A DNA stretch of 64,000 nucleotides from UBA4582 sp047629195 (GTDB lineage Bacteria; Pseudomonadota; Gammaproteobacteria; Pseudomonadales; Azotimanducaceae): positions 1 through 64,000 of the forward strand of contig JBLHWY010000013.1 in the NCBI GenBank assembly GCA_047629195.1. The letters run 5' to 3'. A program made the translations under genes and the position numbers. Positions 53,971 to 62,951 of this stretch are shown in pieces. Under the pieces are notes generated by a model that saw nothing but the letters and a program-made list of their open reading frames with translations, did no database searches and was not told the DNA's origin. Numbering within the stretch: the first letter of the stretch is position 1; every line of letters begins with the position of its first letter.

Positions 53971-54660
53971 ATGATTTACTGTCCAACTAGTCAGCTATAC
54001 AGAAACACTGAAGATAGAACCTATTTTATGCCGGACGCAGAACTTCAAAAAGTTGGAAAAATCAGGGATCGCCGATATCAGGCTATCATTGACGCTGCCA
54101 TAGAAGAATTCAGCCGCAAAGGCTTCAAAGCTACCAGCGTGCAGGCCATCGCTAATCGAGTAGGTACCTCAAAAGCAAATATCCACTACTACTTCAAAAA
54201 TAAGGAAACCTTATACCGCGAAGTACTCGACCACATTGTCATACTCTGGAATTCCTCCTTCGATCAAATTCAAGCAGAGGAGGAACCCGCGGTAGCACTG
54301 GAGCGCATGATCCGGGCGAAAGTCAGCCTCTCATACACCCATGCAAATGCTTCAAGATTGTTTGCTAACGAAATTTTGCAAGGCGCAGTGCATCTGGAAA
54401 ATTATCTCAGGAACACCCAAAGAGAGTGGGTGAAAAGCAAAATCAGTATTATTCAGTCATGGATAGATGCTGGCAAAATGGACCCCGTTGATCCTGCACA
54501 CCTTATATTCCTCATATGGTCATCAACCCAACACTACGCTGATTTCGAGACTCAGGTTCTGACGATATTAAATCGAGCAGAATACGAACAAGAGATGATC
54601 GACTCTATCGCTGACTTCCTCTGCCAAGTCATACTCAAAGGCTGCGGCCTACGTCCTTAA
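53971..54660 (+). CDS. TetR-family regulator, RutR-like
   Basis: The N-terminal helix-turn-helix is in residues about 35-75 (RYQAIIDAAIEEFSRKGF, VGTSKANIHYYFKNKETLYREVL) and the ligand domain contains RLFANEILQGA near 130, a text shared with RutR, the pyrimidine/purine-responsive TetR regulator. Start choice is uncertain: an ATG at 53971 or a later ATG at 54028 (MPDAELQ), which would give 210 residues, closer to RutR. It is divergent from xdhA, the usual place for a local regulator of that operon. The ligand, perhaps a nucleobase or pathway intermediate, is inferred. Confidence 0.88.
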   Translation: MIYCPTSQLYRNTEDRTYFMPDAELQKVGKIRDRRYQAIIDAAIEEFSRKGFKATSVQAIANRVGTSKANIHYYFKNKETLYREVLDHIVILWNSSFDQIQAEEEPAVALERMIRAKVSLSYTHANASRLFANEILQGAVHLENYLRNTQREWVKSKISIIQSWIDAGKMDPVDPAHLIFLIWSSTQHYADFETQVLTILNRAEYEQEMIDSIADFLCQVILKGCGLRP

Positions 54661-54732
54661 AAATTGCTATCATTCGGCTCGCGCCAATATCTTCTCTGCA
54701 ACTTCCCTTAAAAAGGGTTAACTGGAACACCA

Positions 54733-56157
54733 ATGAATCATCTTTCAATCATTCGAAATTCGACTATTTGCACTTCAAGTATTCGAAAACAGTTCATACG
54801 AACCTTTGGCGTACGAAAAAAAAATACAGCAAAAAGCACAACAACATCTTTCCGAATCCTGCTAATGCTCTTATTAAGTTTACCACTCGCAACAAATGCT
54901 GCAGCGACATCAATCGCAGAGACTTCGAAACCGGTTGTTGAGCTAAAGGCTAGTTACAAACGTGAAATGAAGAAAATCTACCGCCACCCGAAGGTAAAAG
55001 CAGCACTCGCCTATGTTGAGACTGTGAATGAACGTGCAGAAAAGGAATTAGTTGAGCTAAACGAGATTCCTGCCCCACCCTTCATGGAACAGGCACGCGG
55101 CATTCGTTTTGCAGAGATGCTACGAGAGGCGGGTCTGACTGACGTAACCATAGACGAGGTTGGCAATGTTATTGGCAGACGCAAGGGCACATCAGGCAAG
55201 CGGACTATCGCTTACAGCGGCCACCTCGATACAGTTTTTCCGGCTGGAACCGACGTCACGGTTAAGTATAAAGACGGCAAAATGTACGCCCCGGGCATAG
55301 CCGACAACTCCAGAGGCCTTGTGACAGTTTTGGATGTGCTACGTGGCATACAGCATGCAAAAATTAAAACCAAAGCGGACATTCTAATCGTGGGCAACGT
55401 AGGAGAAGAAGGCCTTGGTGATCTCCGCGGTGTAAAATATCTATTTAGAGACAGTGCGCCAAAAATTGACGCGCTCATTGCAATTGATGGCGGCGACGCT
55501 GAACGAATTGTTTTTGGCGGCGTTGGCTCCCATCGATATAGGGTAACTTTCAAAGGACCAGGCGGACACTCCTGGGGACACTTCGGACTACCCAACCCAC
55601 ATCACGCCTTAGGCCATGCAATTTCTAACTTCGCGAACACAGCGCCGCAGGTATTGGCAAGCGGCTCAAAAACGAGTTACAGCGTGGGACGAATCGGCGG
55701 TGGCACTTCAATCAACTCAATTGCTTTTGAGTCATGGATGGAAGTTGATATGCGATCAGGCGACCAATCAAAACTGGATGAGATAGACGCCGTATTTCAA
55801 AAGGCTGTACAAATGGCGCTTGTCCAGGAAAACAAAGCTAAACTGCGCGGTGAAAACCTGCAAGTGGAAATAGAACGTGTGGGCAAACGTCCAGCTGCGC
55901 TTGGTGATACAGGATCTTCACTTGTACAACGCGCTATTGCAGCAACACAGGCGCTGGGTATTGTCCCCTCACTTGAAATATCTTCTACCGATGCAAATAT
56001 GCCAATTTCAAAGGGCATTCCCGCTGTCACGATGAGTCGGGGTGGCAAAAGTGGCCGAGCACATGCACTGGACGAGTGGTGGCAGGACGACAACGCCTAT
56101 ATCTCTGTCCAGATCGGCATATTGACCTTGTTGGCAGAGGCTGGCTTGTCTGAATAA
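54733..56157 (+). CDS. Secreted M20-family metallopeptidase/amidohydrolase
   Basis: Zinc-ligand regions of the M20 family are visible: YSGHLDTVFPAG near residue 163, GIADNSRGLVTVL near 194, NVGEEGLGDLRG near 224 and a C-terminal SRGGKSGRAHALDEWW. The insertion (lid) domain is present. The N-terminus has a 40-residue basic leader and then a hydrophobic segment (RILLMLLLSLPLATNAAA), so it is probably exported; the long n-region suggests that the true start may lie further in. It removes an amino acid or acyl group from a peptide or amide. Unrelated to purines by sequence, although M20 relatives include allantoate amidohydrolase. Confidence 0.88.
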   Translation: MNHLSIIRNSTICTSSIRKQFIRTFGVRKKNTAKSTTTSFRILLMLLLSLPLATNAAATSIAETSKPVVELKASYKREMKKIYRHPKVKAALAYVETVNERAEKELVELNEIPAPPFMEQARGIRFAEMLREAGLTDVTIDEVGNVIGRRKGTSGKRTIAYSGHLDTVFPAGTDVTVKYKDGKMYAPGIADNSRGLVTVLDVLRGIQHAKIKTKADILIVGNVGEEGLGDLRGVKYLFRDSAPKIDALIAIDGGDAERIVFGGVGSHRYRVTFKGPGGHSWGHFGLPNPHHALGHAISNFANTAPQVLASGSKTSYSVGRIGGGTSINSIAFESWMEVDMRSGDQSKLDEIDAVFQKAVQMALVQENKAKLRGENLQVEIERVGKRPAALGDTGSSLVQRAIAATQALGIVPSLEISSTDANMPISKGIPAVTMSRGGKSGRAHALDEWWQDDNAYISVQIGILTLLAEAGLSE

Positions 56158-56189
56158 GGGATTGGCTAGCGGCTTGATTTGGCGCCGAA

Positions 56190-56813
56190 TTAATCAAAGA
56201 ATGTCACTTTGTCATCAGATTGAAAAAACCGCCAAGCATGATGAATATCTTCTTCGATGATTCGCCCTTTCGATAGCGCCGGGATATCAGCAAGGTCAAA
56301 ATAGCCAGCATCCTCGGTTTCCATCCCTGCTTGAGGTTCTGCTGACTCAAGTAGATCACACAAAAAGAAAATTTTATAGAAGTCACGAACATCCTGAGCA
56401 TACCCTCCTTTGGCTTTGTGCCTAACAGAAATAATATGGGATGCACGAACTTTCAGATTCGCTTCTTCAAGCACCTCTTTCTCGACATTCTCCATCGCGC
56501 TCAGTCCTACATCAGCATAACCCCCAGGCATCGTCCAAAGCCCGTCGGTTTTTTCTTTCACTAAAAGCACTTTGCCCTCTTGAAAGATCGCTGCACGCAC
56601 ATCAATTTTAGGGGTTGCATAACCTTCGGCAAAGGGAGAAACCAACGTCTCAATTCTGGCGATGGGTACTTGACCAATCTCTGCCATCATGCGATTTGCG
56701 ATATCTGATATCTCCTCATAGCGCTCCTTGTCATATTCATCATGGGTAAAACCCATGCCCGAAGACGCCAATGCCTGTAAGCGTTTCGCATGCGCCAGCC
56801 AGTTGTCTTCCAT
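56190..56813 (-). CDS. NUDIX hydrolase with N-terminal helper domain
   Basis: The 207-residue protein opens with the helical YjhB-type N-domain (LAHAKRLQALASSG, YDKERYEEISDIANRMM) and then has a NUDIX domain. The NUDIX box reads GGYADVGLSAMENVEKEVLEEANL: the EExxEE half is kept, but the usual first Glu after the glycine is Leu and the Arg is Lys. It probably hydrolyses a nucleoside diphosphate derivative such as ADP-ribose, with possibly altered activity. It converges on the M20 gene. Confidence 0.88.
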   Translation of the reverse strand: MEDNWLAHAKRLQALASSGMGFTHDEYDKERYEEISDIANRMMAEIGQVPIARIETLVSPFAEGYATPKIDVRAAIFQEGKVLLVKEKTDGLWTMPGGYADVGLSAMENVEKEVLEEANLKVRASHIISVRHKAKGGYAQDVRDFYKIFFLCDLLESAEPQAGMETEDAGYFDLADIPALSKGRIIEEDIHHAWRFFQSDDKVTFFD

Positions 56814-56952
56814 TTGATGTGCCTTTTTTCGCCTGATATCGAGTTCCTATGCTACCCGCACCCCCGCCATTGAGCTACCACTAGCGCTATCTTATACCGA
56901 GAGACAAATCGCGCTATCATGCCGCCAACCAGATCATCAACGAGTGGGTTCA

Positions 56953-57906
56953 ATGCCGGACAATACGCCAATCAAAGTTAACATCGATAACTACGTGCAC
57001 GCCGAAACGTCATTACAGTTCGAAAGAATTATGAAAATGGCGAGAGGTATGAACCAACTTTCCCATGGGCGCCTTCCTGTTCCCATCAATCGGCAACCAA
57101 TCGCCCGCATGAACCGAGACACTATCTATAGCTCTGCTCTCGTGGACATCTCCGCAGGCGCAACCGTCACTCTGCCAGAAACAGGGCAGCGATATTTGTC
57201 TGTCATCATTTTGAATGAAAACAATCACACGACGGCTATTTATCACAATGCAGGGACCTACAAACTTGATCTACAGGAACACCTCACACCCTTTGTTGCT
57301 GTTATTGCCCGTATTCTCGTTAACCCAGAAGATGAGACCGACATGGTCATAGCCCACGCGCTACAGGACCAATTGGTCGTAGAAGCGCAATCTTCAAATG
57401 TCTTTAGTCGACCTGCTTATGACGTCGACAGCCATAAACATACACACAAGGCATTACAATTACTGGGTGAAGGTCTCGTTGATGCAGCAGGTTGCAGCGG
57501 CAAAGCAGACGAAGTCAAAGAAACACGCCACATGGTCGCGACAGCTTTTGGTTGGGGAGGGCTACCGGAATACGAAGTTGTCTACTTCAACAGCGTGGTT
57601 GATCGACCCCCAAGTCACTACCAATTCATCATCAAAGATGTGCCTGTCGATGGCTTCTGGTCGATCAGCATTTACAACCAGTCTGGTTTCTTCGGCGAAA
57701 ACACATATCACTCTTACAGTATCAACGATGTCGTCGCGCAGGCAGACGCTGATGGCACGGTGACTGTGAATCTGGCTTCAGAGCCAGCAGACCATGAGAA
57801 CTTCCTCTACATCATGGAGGGTTGGAGTTACGTCGTAAGGCTTTATCAACCACACCTTGAGGTTATCGACGGTAGCTGGTCTTTTCCTGAGCCCGTTGCG
57901 GTTTAG
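56953..57906 (+). CDS. DUF1254/DUF1214-type protein
   Basis: The sequence has the two domains of this family: an N-terminal DUF1254 portion (PINRQPIARMNRDTIYSSAL with the conserved Asn-Arg-Asp-Thr-x-Tyr) and a C-terminal DUF1214 portion (VPVDGFWSISIYNQSGFF, then a GTVTVNL strand). No enzymatic role is firmly established. No signal peptide is seen, unlike many members. The ATG at 56953 is preferred over a GTG nine bases upstream. It converges on the di-haem peroxidase gene. Confidence 0.85.
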   Translation: MPDNTPIKVNIDNYVHAETSLQFERIMKMARGMNQLSHGRLPVPINRQPIARMNRDTIYSSALVDISAGATVTLPETGQRYLSVIILNENNHTTAIYHNAGTYKLDLQEHLTPFVAVIARILVNPEDETDMVIAHALQDQLVVEAQSSNVFSRPAYDVDSHKHTHKALQLLGEGLVDAAGCSGKADEVKETRHMVATAFGWGGLPEYEVVYFNSVVDRPPSHYQFIIKDVPVDGFWSISIYNQSGFFGENTYHSYSINDVVAQADADGTVTVNLASEPADHENFLYIMEGWSYVVRLYQPHLEVIDGSWSFPEPVAV

Positions 57907-57912
57907 CAAGAG

Positions 57913-58914
57913 TCATGGGCGCCCCAACGCTGGATCAGTTATAAAGTCGGTGTCGGTTAAGGTAGACAAAAAAGCAACCATATCCTTCAATTCTGTCTCT
58001 GAGATTTCGAATCCCGACAGGCCGATGGCAGAATTTGGACCAGCCGCATAGTGTTCAAGCACATGCCTAATATCTGGTAGTTGACCTCGATGCATGTACG
58101 GCGCAGTCAACATAATGTTTCTCAAACTCGGCACCCTGAACTTGAAGGCATCTTGTTCATCTTTTGTTGCCTCCTCAAGTCCACGGTCGGCAGTATCAAC
58201 TCCAGTTCGAAAATACTCCTCAGAAGAAAAGTTTAAACCCTGATGACAACCGCTACAGCCAAACTTTTCACTACGGAAAAGTTCAAATCCTCGCACTGCC
58301 GCTTCATTGGGTCGTTGGTCTTGCAGCACCCATTTGTCAAAAGGCGAATTCATTGAAATTAGCGTAAGTTCAAATGCTTCAATCGCAGCCGTAATATGCT
58401 TAAAATTGATGTCGTTATCGCGCTCGCCGAACGCAGCCAGGAAAAGGTTGGGGTACCTCTGATCGTGTCTAAGACGGCGCAATATTTCATCTCGGTTTCT
58501 ATTGGCGCCCATTTCTACCGGCGCTTCAGAAAATAATGGGCCCTGCATCTGCAACGATAACGAATTCACATCATGGTCAGCCCAACCGAACCGAGGTTGA
58601 TAGGCTAGATTAATCAGCGCCATGGCGTGACGCGGCAATACATTCCCGTCAATACCAAGCGGTTGCACACGGTTATCCGCAAACGCGTGAATCTGATCGT
58701 GACAACTGGCGCACGAGAGCGTTTCATCTGCTGAAAGCCTAGTTTCGTAAAAAAGATGCCGCCCAAGATCAACGAGCGCTTGATCAATACGCAATGCAGG
58801 AGACGGGTACCCTTCTGGCACTCGCCATTGATGATCTGCCGCACCTACACCGGTTGTAAATACCAGCCCTATCAACAGACCGAGTGATCTAAATTCAACT
58901 AGGATCCGGACCAA
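57913..58914 (-). CDS. Di-haem cytochrome c peroxidase/MauG-family protein
   Basis: Two haem c motifs are present, CASCH near residue 68 and CSGCH near 220, after a signal peptide (LGLLIGLVFTTGVGAA). The 333-residue layout, the text SCASCHDQIHAFADN and the late RNIMLTAPYMHRGQ fit periplasmic bacterial peroxidases and the MauG/MbnH branch, which reduce peroxide or oxidise protein side chains. Its start overlaps the end of the TPR gene by 16 bases, so the two are coupled. Confidence 0.9.
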   Translation of the reverse strand: MVRILVEFRSLGLLIGLVFTTGVGAADHQWRVPEGYPSPALRIDQALVDLGRHLFYETRLSADETLSCASCHDQIHAFADNRVQPLGIDGNVLPRHAMALINLAYQPRFGWADHDVNSLSLQMQGPLFSEAPVEMGANRNRDEILRRLRHDQRYPNLFLAAFGERDNDINFKHITAAIEAFELTLISMNSPFDKWVLQDQRPNEAAVRGFELFRSEKFGCSGCHQGLNFSSEEYFRTGVDTADRGLEEATKDEQDAFKFRVPSLRNIMLTAPYMHRGQLPDIRHVLEHYAAGPNSAIGLSGFEISETELKDMVAFLSTLTDTDFITDPALGRP

Positions 58915-59573
58915 GCCTGTTTCTGCCCCGACGTCACTGGAAAAACATCGAGTAAAGCAACGCGTTCCTGCACCCAGTCACGCAACTGTTCGACCTCAAC
59001 CTTATCAACGGTATTGGGCGGGGCTGTTAGCCATGCTTCTATAGCGACCATGAGTTCTTGCGCAAGCGCTGGGTCTATTTTCAAGAGCTCAATGTAGGCG
59101 GCACGGGTTTTAGCCAACTCGCCCAACGCCAGATATGTTTCGCCTCGGTACTCGATGGCATTACCGTAACGAGGATTTATCTCGAGCGACCGGTTATATG
59201 CAACAAGCGCGCCGGGATAATCTCCGAGCTGACGTAGCGCATAGCCAAGAGAACCGTGTGCTTTGGAATAGACTTCGTAATATTTGATGGCTTTTCGGTA
59301 GCGTTTTACCGCATTGCGAAAATGCTTTTTGGCTTTCTTTTCAAGCTTTGCAACCTTTTTGGGATTACTTTCGGATTCTGCTTTCTCAAGACTAGCCCAG
59401 GCTTTATCACGATATTTGATACCCAGATTATAAGTCTCGACAGCCCTTTGCTCAGGAGACTTCTTTATTGCCGATGGCCCCGAGGGTGCGCTCATACCCC
59501 CACCACCTCCACCACCGGATGCCATGGCGAATTGAGTAAAAAAGGTAATAAAGAACACAGCGAGCAGTTTCAT
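58899..59573 (-). CDS. Exported TPR-repeat protein
   Basis: A signal peptide (KLLAVFFITFFTQFAMA) is followed by a glycine-rich spacer of seven consecutive Gly, a Lys-rich helical stretch, and two to three tetratricopeptide repeats (YEVYSKAHGSLGYALRQLGD, ALVAYNRSLEINPRYGN, YRGETYLALGELAKTRAAY). It is a periplasmic protein-interaction scaffold. Translation is coupled to the di-haem peroxidase gene downstream, so it may help to assemble or position that enzyme; this is inference. Confidence 0.88.
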   Translation of the reverse strand: MKLLAVFFITFFTQFAMASGGGGGGGMSAPSGPSAIKKSPEQRAVETYNLGIKYRDKAWASLEKAESESNPKKVAKLEKKAKKHFRNAVKRYRKAIKYYEVYSKAHGSLGYALRQLGDYPGALVAYNRSLEINPRYGNAIEYRGETYLALGELAKTRAAYIELLKIDPALAQELMVAIEAWLTAPPNTVDKVEVEQLRDWVQERVALLDVFPVTSGQKQAWSGS

Positions 59574-59825
59574 TTTTCGCAGACCTGAAAAAGTGTATTG
59601 GTTAAGTTTCTACTTTTTACCGCTGTAATGGTAGTGCCTTATGATCCCAGAATTAATACTATTCTATGGGTAAAAAAATTTATTTTCCGATACAGAAATC
59701 TAAAACAAGTATCGGCGGTCAATTGTATTAGTCGAAATACAATAATTTGAGAAATTATGACTTGTTGCAAGTGACCATTGCAGGTAATGATTGCACCTGT
59801 TGATGAACAAGACCTTCGATCGTAA

Positions 59826-60633
59826 ATGGTGATCGCTATGACAAGCTTCAAAGACAAGCGCTTCCTTTGTGTCGCCCAAGTCCTATTGCTTACAGGGTTC
59901 TTGTTTATACATTCGATTGCTTTAGCAGACTTTGAACGCTGGTCGGCTCATAACGTCACATCCCCAGACACAATAGATCACACGCCGCTGACTAACATTC
60001 TTCAACTAATTGATGTGAAAAAAAAGAAGAAAGAGCTTATCGCCTACTCACGATTGCTAGGGCGGGTACTCGATTATTTAAACGCATATGTTGATTTTTT
60101 ACAGCAAATACCCGTATCAGAATTTTCAAGAGACCGACAACTTGCCTATCGGTTAAACCTGCATACCGCAAGCGTACTCAAGCTGGTCGCTGAAAATAAA
60201 GGTGGACATAGAAGGATCAAAAGATATCGAGCAAAACATACTCGCGAGACACTGGTCTGACCCCTTCATCATTTACGGCCTCTGTTATGGCGTTAAAGGA
60301 AGTCCATCGCTTGGCTCAAGCAGCTTTTCTGGGAAACGGGTCCATGATCAACTAGAAACAAACGCCCGCAGCTTTGTTGCATCTGACAAGAACGTAAAGC
60401 AAACACGAAAAGGTCTGAACGTTTCGAGTTTGTACGCTTGGCACAAGGACACATTCTTTGCTGGTGATGAATCGGCCATCATTACGCACATCAGCGACCT
60501 CGCACAGCCTTCTCTACAACAAAAGATTAAACCAAATAGCACTATCGCCAAACACCATTTCAGCTGGGGCTCTGTCGCTTACATCCCTCGGCAAGCATCT
60601 CCTGAATTCGGTTATAACGGTGGCGGAAGCTAA
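59826..60633 (+). pseudogene. DUF547 family gene with internal deletion and frameshift
   Basis: The first frame begins with a signal peptide (LLLTGFLFIHSIALA) and shows the DUF547 core DRQLAYRLNLHTASVLKLVAEN. In intact members about 25-30 residues follow and then a DIEHNILR motif; here that motif appears as KDIEQNILARHW in another frame starting near 60200, and continues with FIIYGLCYGVKGSPSLGSSSF. So a short deletion changed the frame. The second part also ends with a Gly-rich tail. Not translatable as one protein. Original function unknown. Confidence 0.6.
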
Positions 60634-60639
60634 TTTGGC

Positions 60640-62166
60640 ATGAGCACCCGGGAACCTAGTGAAATACCACTCCCGAACTTTGGCGCATTGTTTGGAGCGT
60701 TGTTTCGAGCATCGTTTAGATTATTGTTTGGATTATTGTTTGGGCTGGTTTTTTGTCTGGGTTCACTGAGATTTTCTGCCAACCTATTTGACCCATTTAT
60801 ACCCTGGGAGAATCGACCAACAACTCTCGCCGTCGGACTTATGGTTGCTGCGGGAATGTTCTACCTTTTTGCAGTACAACTAATCACAAAAATTCGTCTT
60901 CCAAAAATCGGATTCCAATGGCTATTAATCCTCGGCCTGTTGCTACGTATTTTGTGGTTCAACTCCACGCCAATAAACGAAGACGATTCCTACCGCTACT
61001 TTTGGGATGGCGCCTTGACCTACCAGGGCCTGAGTCCCTATACGCATGCACCCAGCGATGCGCTACCTGTGGCACTTCCAATGACGGATTTCCTCGGGAT
61101 CACAACAACAGACCCACGGCTGGATTTGATTGCAAACGAAGGTTTCGTTGAAAGGGTGCCATACCCAGACATCCAAACTATTTATCCACCCGTGACACAA
61201 TTGTTCTTTTTTATCCATCACCTGCTGGCACCCTGGGATCTTGATGTATGGCGGGCAATGCTGCTAATTGTTGATGCAACCACGCTGCTGCTATTGCTAA
61301 AACTGTTAACTGCTCTCAAAAAATCGCGCGCGCTCGTGATGATTTATTGGCTGAATCCGCTGCTGATCACGGAAACCATGAATGCTGGGCACATGGATGT
61401 TCTACTGCTTCCGTTTCTGGTTGCAACAGTACTGTTGATGATACGACACCAGCATTTCTGGGCTACGTTATGCCTCGTTGTGGCGGCAGGCATCAAACTG
61501 TGGCCCATTATCCTACTCCCTTTCGTGCTTCTAGCATGGCGTAGATATAACCCGCAAAACCTGGTTCGGTTCTTACTTCAAACTGCGCTTCTTATCGCTG
61601 TGGGCTGTCTAATCATGCTGCCTCAAATTGTCGGCTCTGTCGCTCCGACATCAGGTATTGTTGTATATTCAGAAAGCTGGCAAACCAATGCGTTTCTGTT
61701 CGAACTGATCAAAAGCGGGTTCGAGACATTTGCTGATATTGACGCGGACCTTTTGAGTCGTTGTTCAGTAGTTTTGTGCCTAGCAGCTTTCGGCCTGTTT
61801 CGTTTTCGTACTCGCTTTCTCTGTCGTACCCGTTCTCGACAGAGCAAAACCAGCCACCAAGATCTGCTCGCACTGACAGCGTGTCTTTTTTTCTTATCGC
61901 CAACAGGTTAGCCGTGGTACATGCTCTGGTTTTTACCCTGGTTGGTGATCTCTCCCTCACTACCCTTGCTGTTATTGACAGTAACTTTGCCGCTATATGA
62001 TCTCAGATACATTCTTGCAACTGACTCGAACTTGTTCGAATCAGTTATCGTACCACTACAATTTTTGCCCTCTCTAATTTGGCTGGCCTGGCAACTTATA
62101 CAAAGGCAGCTTATACAAAAACAACTTAAACAGAACAATAATACAGCTGGGTCGGTGTCAAAGTGA
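60640..62166 (+). pseudogene. GT87/DUF2029-like membrane glycosyltransferase with one in-frame TAG
   Basis: The frame encodes a polytopic protein of about ten helices with the conserved catalytic-loop texts NEDDSYRYFWDGAL near residue 111 and YPDIQTIYPPVTQLFF near 173. At codon 424 (61909-61911) TAG stops translation in SPTG-PWYMLWFLPW, a segment uninterrupted in relatives. The same frame then continues through more helices to TGA at 62164-62166, which overlaps the next gene as GTGA. Such enzymes use lipid-linked sugars at the membrane. The C-terminal 84 residues are lost if the stop is real. Confidence 0.7.
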
Positions 62167-62864
62167 TTATTGGCAATACCGTGGCCGTGATCATTCCTGC
62201 ACTTGACGAGGAACAGAGTCTGCCCAGCTTGCTACAGGCTATATCTAACTAGGTCGATAAGGTCGTCGTCGTTGATAATGGCTCGACAGATAGGACAGCA
62301 GAGGTTGCAATAGCTGCGGGCGCCACTGTCGTCTATGAGCCTCGAAAGGGTTCTGGACAGGCCTGCTTGTCAGGGATTTCTGCTTTGCCGGAGTTCGATT
62401 TGCTGGTTTTTTTAGATGCCGATTTTTGTGATAACCCGAAGATGATTTTCAACATGTGTGAGCCTATTGCGAAGGGATCTGCTGAATTTTTCCTCGGCTC
62501 AAGAATGCACGGGGTAAGTCAGAAATGTCTTACACCACCTCAGCGCTTTGGAAATTGGCTAGCGGCCAGATTAATGAACTTAATCTGGCAGACACACTAT
62601 ACCGATCTCGGTCCTTTTCGAGCAATTCGCAGAACCTCGTTAGATCAGTTGAATATGCTAGATACCAACTTCGGATGGACAGTAGAAATGCAAATTAAAG
62701 CAGCACAAGCTGGACTAAAAATTACAGAGATTGAGGTGCCCTATCGACACAGAGATTATGGTCAGTCTAAGGTATCAGGTACCGTCAGCGGCGTTTGGCA
62801 TGCGGGCACGAAAATTCTGTATGTCATTTTCAGGGAATTTTGGGCGCAGCGGTTCTCATCGTGA
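62163..62864 (+). pseudogene. Family 2 glycosyltransferase (dolichol-P-mannose synthase-like) with in-frame TAG
   Basis: From GTG at 62163 the frame reads AVIIPALDEEQSLPSLLQAI, reaches TAG at codon 30 (62250-62252), and resumes in the same frame with VVVVDNGSTDRTAEV, then FLDADFCDNP (DxD-like), GSRMHGVSQK and VPYRHRDYGQSKVSGT. Relatives normally have a Trp or another residue where TAG stands, so TGG to TAG is plausible. The GTG overlaps the TGA of the preceding glycosyltransferase. Function would be transfer of a sugar from a nucleotide to a lipid carrier. Confidence 0.72.
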
Positions 62865-62951
62865 AATAGAATGGCCTTCACGCTTTGGCATACCACTACA
62901 AATCAGCGTTAGTATGTTCTAATCGATCCATTTAACCCAATGGATCTGGCA

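Noticed and set aside
61921..62166. A separate small membrane protein gene after the GT87-like gene
   Set aside because: It is in the same frame as the upstream glycosyltransferase and matches its missing C-terminus; the TAG at 61909 splits one gene.
61909..62252. Amber codons reassigned to an amino acid genome-wide
   Set aside because: Several intact genes here end normally at TAG (for example at 3622, 4581, 16937 and the end of xdhB), so reassignment is not credible.
62367..62864. A shorter glycosyltransferase starting at the internal TTG
   Set aside because: The nucleotide-binding strand AVIIPALDEE and VVDNGSTD lie upstream in the same frame; the real gene starts at 62163 with an internal TAG.
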